Assembly: GCA_018398765.1 (NCBI GenBank)
Contig: JAHBMJ010004062.1
Span: forward strand, 76,999-140,998
DNA from: Chromera velia
Lineage: Eukaryota > Sar > Chromeraceae
DNA: 64,000 nt
Direction: 5' to 3'
Under the pieces are notes generated by a model. That model made no database searches. It was not told where the DNA came from and saw only the letters and a list, made by a program, of their open reading frames with translations. How positions within the stretch are numbered: the first letter of the stretch is position 1; the number at the start of each line of letters is the position of its first letter. The position numbers and the translations under genes were made by a program. This document shows, in pieces, positions 36,416 to 46,415 of this stretch.

Positions 36416-36893
36416 CGTAAAGCTTCAGAGCGCTTCAGAGGTAAAGCGTACAGCGTAAGAGAACTGCGTGCGTCATTATTTTAATACCTCGCCTGTGCGC
36501 ACGGGATTTTCGCTTTATAAGGCATGCAATGAGTCATTTTCCGGGGCCATCAATCTGCCCGTCGATTGATCACCGCGGTCCATTTGATATGATCTCTTCG
36601 CTGTCCAAGCAACTGAAGCGTGGTTTGCTTTGGACACTATCGATTCTAAGAATTCGAGTGGATCCGATTGCGCGGTTTAAAGTGGATAGAAAGTCTGCTC
36701 TTTGTCTTCACGTCTAGAATTCATCTTGATTGATCGATTGATTTCTCGGATGCCTCAAAAATCTTCGTGTTCTTGTGGGCATCTCCCGGATTGACATTCT
36801 TCATTTCTATTCGTAAGTCCAACTATGTTCAGTTGACTTCTCTCTTCTTCGAATAAGTTTAGGTGCTTCATCTAGATCATCCTAAACTTATCG
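36416..36893 (+). repeat. 3' LTR of the Copia-type element
   Basis: Direct copy of 30491-30972. All base differences that I can count between the two are transitions. It is followed by the ACGTG target duplication. Confidence 0.9.
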
Positions 36894-36898
36894 ACGTG

Positions 36899-37871
36899 AC
36901 TCATGTAAATCAACAATCATGCTTAAGTACTATATCTAATACCATATACTGCTAGATATACAGAGAATTAAACAGCGAAAAGTAAAGCGAGTTGTCAATT
37001 AGTTGTGCATACCACTGCATGCCATTCACGGCAATTTCACGCAAAAGGGATCGGCGTCACGACGGCGTGACGGAGCACTCAGCACTGATCGACTTAGATC
37101 GAGACTAGGATCGAGAGCATGCTTGAACAATGAACAAGGATGTAACGCAAGTTGCATGCATGACTGACACACTCAGAGACAGCACCAGAACCCCAAAGGA
37201 AGAAAAGAAGAAAGAACGGTCCACCGTATGACCGCTTGCCGACCCACCGTATGGTGGCAGGTCTCTTATGCTCTCTCTACCTCGACAGCAACGAAAGTGG
37301 AGGGGGCTTGCCGAAACATCCGTGGTCAGGGGACTTCATAACGGCGGTGCGGACCCGCATTGCTGACCGCGCAAGGCACAAGGCACTCGGAATAGCACTT
37401 TGACCCCACTCTCATCACTACGCAGCGAGCCACCTGCCGGCATGGCGTATGTACATCAGTCTTGCCACGACCTTTGCATGAAGAGTCAAGCGACCGGAAA
37501 CATACAACTCGAAGAACCAACACGTATAGGAGACATGTGGCCAACGATACCATGCTCACCCTCAAACGTTCGCGCCGTTTCACTGGTGTCCTCAAGAGCG
37601 TGAGAAGACCGAAAAGACAGAAAGAAAGGGGAACTGACGCATCTCTCTCTAAGCATACCACGATCCTCTGGGCTGTTGCATGCGCACACCCGGACGGACG
37701 GACGGACGATCAATCAAGGTGAATGCAGAAAGCAAAGGAGCACAACTGCATGTGAAGAGACCGAGGGAAAAAAGAACCCAACCAAACTTAAAAGGAATAG
37801 AGCGAGGCTTCCGTTCGATCGCATGCCCTTCAATCGATTCTCTCTTCGTTCGATCTAGGACCTTCACTCGG
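36899..37871. other. Intergenic region right of the LTR element
   Basis: The first 150 bp are AT-rich and continue the island interrupted by the LTR element. The rest has ordinary composition. It contains a short palindromic patch CCACCGTATGGTGG (about 37241-37254). A minus-strand frame (37326-37661) could encode a Cys-containing secreted peptide but is unsupported. Confidence 0.4.
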
Positions 37872-38527
37872 TTAGTCATGCGGTCCAAGCCTTGCCGGCC
37901 GGAGACGATCTAAGGTCTTCTTGAAGTTCTTCCACTCAATGACCTTGAAGAAGAGCGCAGCGGCAGTGGAGATGAGGACGTCGCAATGCCGTGCAGGATG
38001 TTCAATCGATCTAACTCCAACGAGACGTCTCTCGAAGTTCTGCTCACTTCCTGTCAGTAACTTGAAGAACCGAACGGGGTTCAGAAAGGAGACGGGGGAG
38101 AGGGATGCAAGTAGTGCACGGCGATGTCCCTGAAAGTCACTCATAGAACGGGAAGGCGAAGGCGTAGTCTGTCTGCTCCTTTCGAAAAGAAGAGAAAGCC
38201 GAGGAAGGAGTTCACCTCAAAGAGCGTGAGGGTCTGTTGGTCATTTTCATGAGCAAGAAGAAGCGGGCAGTGTCGGCACTCCTTGTCTTTCTCGTTCTTG
38301 GCCATCTTCGGCCACCTCCTTGCACGATGATGACTGCGTTGTTCTCTTCGTAGTTCAGATGCGCATCCTCGTTGACAGTCCGTCCTTGAGCCGCTGCAAG
38401 CCAGAGACAGGAAAGGAAAGAGGCACAAGAGGGAGAAGACAGTGACTGTGACTCGGAAAAAGAGAGACCGGAGACGCCCGTCTGGGTAGATACAGAGAAG
38501 AAACTCTCCAGAAGAAAAGGGGATCAC
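37872..38527 (-). CDS. Possible small secreted protein, two exons
   Basis: Exons 38527-38216 and 38129-37872 join in phase 0 (570 nt, 189 residues) and remove an 86-bp intron with GTGAAC donor and TTTCAG acceptor. The start is ATG at 38527. Residues 23-43 are hydrophobic (FFRVTVTVFSLLCLFPFLSLA), followed by a Cys-containing segment, so a signal peptide or membrane anchor is likely. The second exon encodes a compact region (RFFKLLTGSEQNFERR, then CDVLISTAAALFFKVIEW). No family was recognised. The splice sites are weaker than those of neighbouring genes and the acceptor lacks TGCAG. Without splicing, two overlapping frames of 128 and 90 residues remain. Confidence 0.4.
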
Positions 38528-39645
38528 TCAGCCTTTATATCTCGAACGGCAGAAGTCCAAACGAGCCACGATTTAGCTTGAGAAGAGACAGAGGAGAGGA
38601 GATAAGAAAGAGAGGAAAGAAAGCTGATAACCCACTCGCAAGGCTCTCCGTCATCCTTCCTTGGGATGGGACCAGAACGTTTCTGCTCTTCACAGAGAGC
38701 TCAGGAAGCTTTCTACATCTTCTCCTGCACGTTCTTGGAGGCAGACTGAGCAGATCGATAGTCTAAGAGCGAAGAGACTCCAGCACATTCTTGTTGACCA
38801 ATCACGTCTCCTCAACGCCATGGCAAGTTCTTCGTGACCTCGTTAGTCACGACGGCAGGTCAAACCCCAGGAGTCCTCCTGTTGCGTCTCATGTTTGGTG
38901 AGAACGCCGTGAGAGCGAATATCCTTCACAGGGATGCGGAAATGGAGGAGACAGACACTGCAAATTGTTGTACCAAGTGCAAAGACAAGAATCGCAAGGA
39001 AATGATTGAATGAGCGCTCGGTTGCTTCGCGTTGCCTCCCCACAGCAATCCCTTACACTTTTTTTCCTTTCAACTTTAAAGTAATGTGGTTTCGATCAAC
39101 TCTGTCTTTCAGAATTGCAGAACTGCAGGAAGGTAGCATAAGAACGTTTGCAGTCAGACTGAGGGAATTTGAAAGATGTTGCGAGACGAAAAAATTAAGT
39201 GATGAAAACGTGAATTTTCAGAAAATTCAGGTCGTATTACTGCGTGCGAACAGGTCAGAAAAGGGAATTTACTGGTCAAACACTTGGAAAAGAGCCCCCT
39301 CAGCTGACTTTTACGGGGCCAAAAAGTTTTTTTCCGCGCGACCGCAACAAGCCGAGGCCCCCATCGGAGTTCGTGGCATGCCGTGGCCATGCACGGAAAA
39401 GCCATGCATATGCACACAAAAATTAAATGCCAGGGCCCGGCCCATGCTCTCAGAGATTCGTGCGGTTGGAGATGGGCCCCATTCTGCCCCGGGCCTCTAC
39501 CATTCTCGTCTGTAAATCAAAACGATGCAATATAGAGATCTCAAGAGAGAGAGAGAGCTCAGAAGTCAGAGCTGAAACGCTGCAGTGTAGAGAATCAGAT
39601 TTCAATCTCCTGCGCTGTCTGGCGCTTCCGACACAGCCGAACAGG
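38528..39645. other. Divergent intergenic region
   Basis: The region lies between the 5' ends of the possible secreted-protein gene (-) and the cis-prenyltransferase gene (+). Open frames through 39006-39515 lack recognisable domains. It could contain the 5' untranslated region or an upstream exon of the prenyltransferase gene. Confidence 0.4.
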
Positions 39646-40521
39646 ATGGCTGTCTCCAAAAAGGAGACGGCTGGTTGGTGGAGGAGGTGGCTTGCCTGGC
39701 TGATCTGTTCCGGTCACATGCCTCAGCATGTCGCGTTTATTATGGACGGCAACCGACGCTTTGCCAAAAAAACTTTGTTGCATAAAGTGGTAGACGGACA
39801 CCGCTCCGGTTTTTCCAAACTGAACGAAGTGCTTGAATGGTGCTTAGATCTTGGTATCGGTTTTGTGTCCGTCTACGCGTTCTCCATTGAAAACTTCAAT
39901 CGATCAGTGGAGGAAGTGTGTGGTCTGATGGATCTTGCTGAAGAGAAATTTTGTGAGGTCACATGGAATGAGGATTTCTTGCAGAAGAACGAAATCCGAA
40001 TCAGGGTTGCTGGGGATGTGGCAATGCTGAGACCGTCTCTTCGAAAAGCAATCGAGGGCGTGTGTGCGAGAACAGAACACTTCAACCGTGCAGTCCTAAC
40101 CGTGCACCTGGCTTACGGAGCCCAGCACGAGATTGCGAGGAGTTGTCGTTTGTTTGCCGAACTTTCACTTGACAAAGTCGATCAATCAGACACGTGCGAA
40201 AGCACAAGTGCACACCCAACCTCTGATGACAAAAACGATGACAACACACAGGGACAACCCGCCGGGTCCCCGTCTCCGTCTCCGTCTCTGTCGGTGGATG
40301 AAACAGTAGACGCTCTGACAGATCTCCTCTACTCTGGAGATGCCGTGCCAGACCCGGACCTAGTTGTGAGGACATCTGGGGAGACGCGTCTCTCCGATTT
40401 CCTCCTGTGGCAAGCAAGCTCGAAAGCCCAACTGCACTTTGTGCCTGTGCTCTGGCCTGAGCTCCGTTGGTCTGATCTGTTTTGGTGCTTGCTCAGGTAT
40501 CAGTGGCGGAGCAGCAGTTGA
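39646..40521 (+). CDS. Cis-prenyltransferase (dehydrodolichyl / undecaprenyl diphosphate synthase family)
   Basis: Intronless, 291 residues from ATG at 39646. The frame is open further upstream, but this ATG places the conserved core at the usual distance. Motifs in order: HVAFIMDGNRRFAK at residues 28-41 (Asp34 and the Gly-Asn-Arg-Arg loop bind the diphosphate), GHRSG at 51-55, YAFSIENFNR at 77-86, and RTSGETRLSDFLLWQ at 242-256, then VLWPELRWSDLF. The enzyme adds isopentenyl diphosphate units in cis to make long polyprenyl diphosphates, the precursors of dolichol for protein glycosylation at the endoplasmic reticulum; a plastid form is also possible. A hydrophobic patch (WWRRWLAWLI, residues 11-20) could touch the membrane. 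An acidic, Ser/Pro-rich insertion at about residues 176-218 is not in the core family. The common GGR motif before it reads GAQ here. Confidence 0.92.
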   Translation: MAVSKKETAGWWRRWLAWLICSGHMPQHVAFIMDGNRRFAKKTLLHKVVDGHRSGFSKLNEVLEWCLDLGIGFVSVYAFSIENFNRSVEEVCGLMDLAEEKFCEVTWNEDFLQKNEIRIRVAGDVAMLRPSLRKAIEGVCARTEHFNRAVLTVHLAYGAQHEIARSCRLFAELSLDKVDQSDTCESTSAHPTSDDKNDDNTQGQPAGSPSPSPSLSVDETVDALTDLLYSGDAVPDPDLVVRTSGETRLSDFLLWQASSKAQLHFVPVLWPELRWSDLFWCLLRYQWRSSS

Positions 40522-43231
40522 CAGGGAAGAGGAGGGACTCTCCTTAATTGTGAGAGGACAGCTGTAAAGGCAAGAAAGAAAGAGACAGTCCAGGGAGGCC
40601 CCGCGGGATCAAGAGTGGGGAGGGGGGGCAGCACAAAGTCGGCTGTGACACAGTCTTGGCACATCAGTGAGATTCTGTTTTGGTCCCTGCAAGAAATCTG
40701 ATCAGAGAGGACTCGGACAGAACCTCAGCTTCTCCTGCATCATTTCGGCGCTTGAGGTTGGGTAGATGTTTGTCCCTGCTCGGATGTCCAGGTCTCTCTG
40801 TATGGTCAAACATTTCTGACAAAGAAGAGGGAGACCTTGTTTGGGGACACAGCCCCACGTGACCGCAAACTTTGAAATGCTGTAGGAAATGCTCAGCCGA
40901 GTGCCCAGCAAACTCAGCCGAAAGTGCGAAACTAGGTGTGAAACAGTTTCAGCCTTCAACCTAGCCTTGTGTACTTACACATGTATTTTAACATATTAAT
41001 ATAGTTTCACACAAGAAAGTATTATCCGACTTCACTGTAAATTGCATGGACCAGCATGGTCCATAATTAATGTATATACACTAGTAGTACTAGCATAGTG
41101 CTAGACACAGTGTTAAGCTAGGTCTTAAGACTTACAGTCATATTAGTATGATATTACTAGCTAGGTTACTAGTCATATTATTAAAAAATACTTGCCCGTT
41201 CAAATTTACTGTATGTAAGTTCAAAAGTTCAATTAATTTGAAGTTATGAATTAATTTGACTAGAGTCACTAGCTCCTATAGAGTCACTACAGTAATACAA
41301 TCTCTCTACCAGTGTACTAATTTACTATTAAACCCATATTCTAGCCTATAAACTATTATTCTAGCTCGTAAACTATTATCATTTAGTTCTTCTTCTATAG
41401 TTCTTAATTCTTTCTAATATTATAAACTTTTCTTTGTAAATTTGATGAAAAAAATTAACCCGAATGTCCCTGTCGTATTTTTAAATTAGTTGATCATCAT
41501 TGAAATTCAGTAAAATTCGGTGTTTTTTTTCAATTAGTTCAAATCTGTATTACCATCTATTTTTTAAACTGAAACTTCAAAGTTAAAGGATTAATGATAG
41601 TTAACCATCCAATACGAGTAGTATCCCAAACTTGGCCCCAAAGATAACATGATGATTCATTGATGAATTAATGCAGCTAATAATGCTACATGCAAAAAAA
41701 AATGAAACCCAGAATGAAACGCATATATGCCGAGTATACAATTAGGTATATGAAATCTTTATTTGTTATTATGTTAGTTTAGAAATTAATATAAGCTTTG
41801 TAAATTCTAACTTGGACGATCTTTTGTAACTAAGTGAAATTTACGCTATTCATGTCTATAGCTGAGTCAGAGCATTCGTTGTACTTTGTTAATGATTGTC
41901 ACGATTTTTTTTTTTTGCTTTTCAAACATGCATTGCATTGCAAACAGTCTAACTTTGAATGGTCTTTCAGTGACTTGCAAGCTTTCTTCTTGAACCAGAT
42001 CGGAAGACGAATTAGTGTGTGTTGGCACGGAAATTTGAGTGTTGACCTTTGACAAAGTTGGCTTTTATTTTCTATGTTTGGGCGACGTGCGCGTGCGTGA
42101 TGAGTGTGTGTGTGTGTGTGTGTGTGTGTGTTCCGTACTTTTTTTCTTCTCGACGTTTGCCCCCGGATGGCACATCAATGGGCATCGATCAGTTTTTAGC
42201 AACAGAAGGGAAGAGACGATTCGTGAGCGGATTCATAACCCTCTCATCCAGAGACCTGCACTGACAATGAATGTCATCATGCAGTCTGGAAGGAGATTTC
42301 GAAAGGGTGGGAAGTGTACGCGAGGAGGAGAGGGTGGACTGACGGAGGTGAGAGGACCATTCAGAAATGGCCGGGGAAAGAATGAATGTGGCCGGCCGGA
42401 CCATGCAGGCTGAGCCCCCCTGCCTCCCTCCCTCCCGAGAGAAAATGAGAGAGAGAGAACATCCGGGTACAAACAATGCATGAGGTCAGGTCCTCGACAG
42501 AAGTCTGCTGGTCATGAACGAAAGAACGAGGCTTGAATTCATTTCATGGATCATGCATAAGAGTATGTGCATCATACAAAAGAACGGCGGGCAAAATTTC
42601 CCTCCCGCGAGCCCACCCGCCACCACCCCACCCTCATAGCATGTATTTTGGAAGGCCAGGGTGACTTGGTGCCACCTGGCAAATTGAAGCGGAAAGGAAC
42701 GCGCGAAGGGGTCGGCTTTTCCCTTGCATCTCCTCTTCCTTTCACGCTGTAATCTTCGTTCTATTCGGATTTGTGGGAGTGCCAAAGAACAGCTGAAGGC
42801 TGGGAGAAAGCGAGGACGTAAGTGATGGAGGACGGAAGCGAGGAGGAAAGAAAGAAAGTGGGCCAAAGAGTGATGAGGAGGCCTGAATTCCCTTTGATAC
42901 ATTCCATTGCAGCGCCCCCTCGTTCATTTGATCCCCTTTCTTGCCTGTGCATGCAGGCCAACACAAAGATGGCCCTCTAGAGGTGTGGACAGTGAAAGCG
43001 GAGAAAGGGCGACGGACTTTCGTAGAAAGGGAGACTGAAAAAGAGAGAGGTAAGGAGCAAAACAGCGTGAAGACAGAATACACGAGAGGCATGAGAAGAA
43101 GCAGACCCCAGAACAAATGCACACAGTCGCTTTGGAGTGTTAATTTTTGCCTCTCCAGTCTGTTGTCGACCAACTGCATGCGCTGACAGGGAGGGATCTG
43201 TTGTTCTTCTCCTCATTCTCTCCTTTTCTTT
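40522..43231. other. Convergent intergenic region with AT-rich, CTAG-rich island
   Basis: The region lies between the 3' ends of the cis-prenyltransferase gene (+) and the giant surface-protein gene (-). The island from about 40970 to 42050 is AT-rich. Its left half (41040-41370) is dense in CTAG sites, about a dozen in 350 bp. A (TG)n run lies at 42103-42130. From 42140 to 43231 the composition is ordinary and I see no convincing gene; part of it is probably the 3' untranslated region of the giant gene. Confidence 0.6.
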
Positions 43232-46200
43232 TCACTCCCCGCGTTCCCTTTCCTGCCTCTCTTTGCGTGCCTGAGCCAGACGCTGAGCAGCAGCCTGCCT
43301 GCTCGATGTCGTCTGCTGAGATCCCTCTGCGCTCCCCCCTGCTGCCCCCCCCAATCCAGGAGGCAGGCCTGCAGCTGAGGGAGACATGGAGGTACGAGAA
43401 GGGCTCCTAGAAAGGTTCCCTGAGGACTTCTGACGGGCACCTGCAAGCTTGGCTGCAGCTGCTTTCCGAGCCTCTGGAGAGGCTGTCACACCGGAACTTT
43501 CCGAGGCTGTGCCCTGGGGCTTTGCTCGGATTCCTAGGGGGGCGGCGGGACTAGCCCCTTGGGAGGGGGCACGGTTGGGGGGTCTCCCTCTCTCAGACGG
43601 GGACGCTGTGATGCCGGGAGCAAAGGAAGACTTTGCGCCAGGGCGACGACTCATGTCTTCTTCCTCTTCTTCCTCCTCATCATCTCTTCTCCCCCCAGCC
43701 AGGAGAGGGCTATGGCTCCTTGCAGAGTTGTTGGCAGAGGATTGGGGTTGGACTCCGGTGGCGCCTAGGTGGAGGGGCCGGGACGGGACGGAAATCTCAA
43801 TGGCTCCTCCCTCCTCTTCCTCTTCTTCGTCTTGTGGGTATGCTGCGGTTGGGGTCGGGGCAGGTTTTTGTTCTTTCTGCTTTTTCTTCTGACCTTCTTT
43901 GCTGTCTTCCCCTTCCTCGGTCTTCTTCTTTCCCTTTCCTTTTTTCTTCTCAGGCTTGAACCCCAAAAGATCCCCCATCGCACTTCCCATCTCACTGCTG
44001 GCAACGGACTCACGTCTGCCTAGGGCTGCAGCTGCCACACCCATCGTGTTGTCCCTTTTCAAAGGCTTTTCTTTCGTCGATCCCTCACTCTCCACAGCCC
44101 CCCCCTGATTCGAATTCTCCGACTTTCCAAGGGAGTCAAAGGGTCGATTGTCCTCTGAACCCCCCCTTTCTCTGCGGGCTTTCCGGTCTTTTTTCTTCTC
44201 TTTCCCTGGCCCCGGCCCCACGCTTGAGTCTTCTTCCTCTCCTGCCATCAGCTTGTTGATCGCAGACAGCTGATTGAGGAAGGCATCAACGTTCACAACA
44301 GACTGACCCACGCTGCTGCGGCGGCGCCCCTTTGCACCCATGGATGCTGGGTCTTCCTCGGAGACTGCAACAGGGTTTCTGTCGAGATAGTCAGCCACAG
44401 CCTCGTCCCGCCTTGTTTCGGCAGCGAGCCAAGACTGCAGCCCCTCTCGTTCGGCAGCTGCCGCAGCAGCCTTTCTCTCTGTCTCCAAATTGGCAAGGAG
44501 ACGCTGCTGCTCTGCCTCAATCTCTGCCTCTGTGACCAGCATACGCTGCAGTGCTGCGAGCTCCTTACCGGCGGTCTCGCCCATCATGCGATCCCATTTG
44601 TATGCCTCGTCCTCCCCCCCCCCGGCAACAACTGTGCCGTCCTCATACCTTCCCCCTGCAAAGAGGCCAGCGAGGTCATCGAGTTCGTCTGTGTAGTCTT
44701 CATCGCTGTCCGCTTCTGGGTCGTCATCATGGGTTTGGGCCTCAGACTGTTGCTCGTCTCTCTCTTCTCCCTCGCCCCACCCGGTGCTCTTTCGAGCTTC
44801 GTGGGCCTCCTTGGCATACCGGTACTCTGATTGGAGTGCCTGCATCTCTGTGTTCAGTTTCAAAAGCCGCCTCCTTTCGAGATCAACCTTTGCCTGGACA
44901 CACCAGAGATCATCTGGGTCGAGAACCTTTTTGTTTCGATCCGCTCCTGCCCCTCCCCGCTGTCTCTCTGCCTCTCCCTCTTCGGCCGACAGCCCTGCGT
45001 ATTTGTTGCTGATCTCTTTTGCGGTTTCGTCCCCCCTCTCCATGAAGTCACGAATGACTTTGTACTGGGATATGCGACCCTCTTGCTCGAGGGCCATCTT
45101 GCGGTATCTGAACAGGTCGTATGTCTGCACACATCAAACCGGAAATCATTATACACGAACAGTTACTTACGAGGATTTCTGCATGCAGGCATCGATGTTT
45201 GATCCGCTCTGATAGCCAAGGAAGAGCATAAACGAACATGACTGAGAAAACAAAGGGAAAATGAAGAAAGAACACGGAAGAAACGCACGGTCATACATTC
45301 GTAGTGTGGATGGACATGATGATTCCTTTGGCTTCTTTGGTGTGGTGTATTTTCTCTCTCTGCTGACCTTTTGAAGGTTCTGGGGCGACATCAGCTGGAG
45401 TTGCACGAGTCCTGCGTAGAGGTCTCGAACAGCAAGTCCCTCCCGATAGATTTCCGCAGAGAAGAGCTCATCAATCGCTCGTGCTCTCTTTCGGGTTTCG
45501 TGAAGAACCATGGCCTTTGTCAGGGCCTCCCTCATGGCCTCCGCCTCCCTGCCTAGATGCGCAAATGCCTGGTCGTCCAGGAGTCCGGAGGTCTCATCTG
45601 CTTCCTTCAGAGGCAAATTCAAAGAACCCCTCCAGTCTTTGTTCGGAGGATCGGCACCCCCCCTGGTAGCGGCGACTTTGTTGCTTCGACTGTCAGGTTC
45701 TGCCGCAATCAGGTTCTGTCCCTGTGCGAGCTTTTGGGCAAGGGTCTCTATGTACTGGGCCTCGTTGACCCAATCACCCAGTGCCTTTGCTTTTTTGATT
45801 TCTTCCATCGACCTGAGCTTCCCGGCAGAGGACATCGCGGTGGAGGCAACAACCGCATTTCGTCGGTCGGACCTCAGGCTTCCCTTTCCGGGCCCGAACG
45901 GCAATTCTGCGGCCTCGGTGTTTGTTGTTTTCTTTGTCTTTTTCTTCAAACCGAGAGAAATAAGGAGCTCAGCGATTGGCCCATCTTCTTTCTTCTTCTC
46001 GGCCTGGCCGGTGACTGTATCTCTCTTTGCCTTTTTCTTTCTTTCCTCTTCCTCTTTCTTTTGTTGGAGTGCTACAGGATCATCCTTCAAGTTGAGTTGT
46101 CTGGTGTAGAAAGACCAACGAACGAGAAATTCGATGAAGTCCCCAGGGAGAGTGTCGAGCTGCAGCGACTGCATAAGGAAGGCCAAAACCTCCCCGAGGG

Positions 46201-46415
46201 CAGTGACGAGATACCGACGGTCGTTTGTCTGGAAGGAGAAGAAGTCTTTCTTCGAGTTCGGTCTTCTGTCTTTCAAGGCGACTGCCTTAGAGCCCCCTCC
46301 AGCCATAGAGGGAGTCCCCGCAACAGAGCCGGGCGTGTGGGGAGACTTCGGAGAGGCCCCCCCTCTGCGGGAGACGGGACTCTCGTCGTAGATCGAAAAG
46401 TTCGCCGTCTGGCTT
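43232..46415 (-). other. Giant gene, exons E1-E2: cytosolic coiled-coil tail and C terminus
   Basis: Exons 46415-45368 and 45124-43232, joined in phase 0 (NLQK/TYDLFRYRK). They give about 980 residues after the last membrane helix. The first exon has a globular patch (FSFQTNDRRYLVTALGEVL, then LPGDFIEFLVRWSFYTRQL) and then long charged helices (KKEEEERKKKAKRD; EAEAMREALTKAMVLHETRK). The last exon continues as coiled coil and becomes disordered, with poly-Glu, poly-Lys and Ser/Pro/Ala-rich stretches, ending KERQERERGE. A tail this long suggests docking to cytosolic partners. There is no kinase or other enzyme domain. Confidence 0.85.

Larger units (their letters stand above)
30491..36893 (+). 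mobile_element. Copia-type LTR retrotransposon, degenerate
   Basis: Two direct LTRs of about 480 bp (30491-30972 and 36416-36893) bound a 6.4-kb element. A 5-bp direct repeat ACGTG lies outside both ends (30486-30490 and 36894-36898), which is the expected target-site duplication. A candidate primer-binding site (TGGTGCCGGC) starts right after the 5' LTR, and a purine-rich tract (about 36401-36411) lies just before the 3' LTR. The internal part contains gag-like, protease-like, integrase, reverse transcriptase (YVDD motif) and RNase H regions in that order. Integrase before reverse transcriptase identifies the Copia/Ty1 superfamily. The LTRs differ at about 18 substitutions in 478 bp (near 4%) plus one short indel, so the insertion is moderately old. 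The reading frames are interrupted by roughly half a dozen breaks; the copy looks like a fossil. Confidence 0.9.

Noticed and set aside
37326-37661. Minus-strand frame with a hydrophobic start and several Cys
   Set aside because: Could be a secreted peptide, but there is no homology, no clear start context and no splice support, so it was not listed as a gene.
39006-39515. Plus-strand 169-codon frame upstream of the prenyltransferase
   Set aside because: No recognisable domain. It overlaps the in-frame upstream extension of the prenyltransferase and may be 5' untranslated sequence.
42486-43179. Overlapping minus-strand frames of about 140 codons
   Set aside because: Low-complexity, Ser/Phe/Leu-rich, with no domain and no consistent splice partners; probably 3' flank of the giant gene.
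44332-45012. Plus-strand frames antisense to the tail of the giant gene
   Set aside because: Mirror images of the repetitive coding sequence on the minus strand, with no independent evidence.
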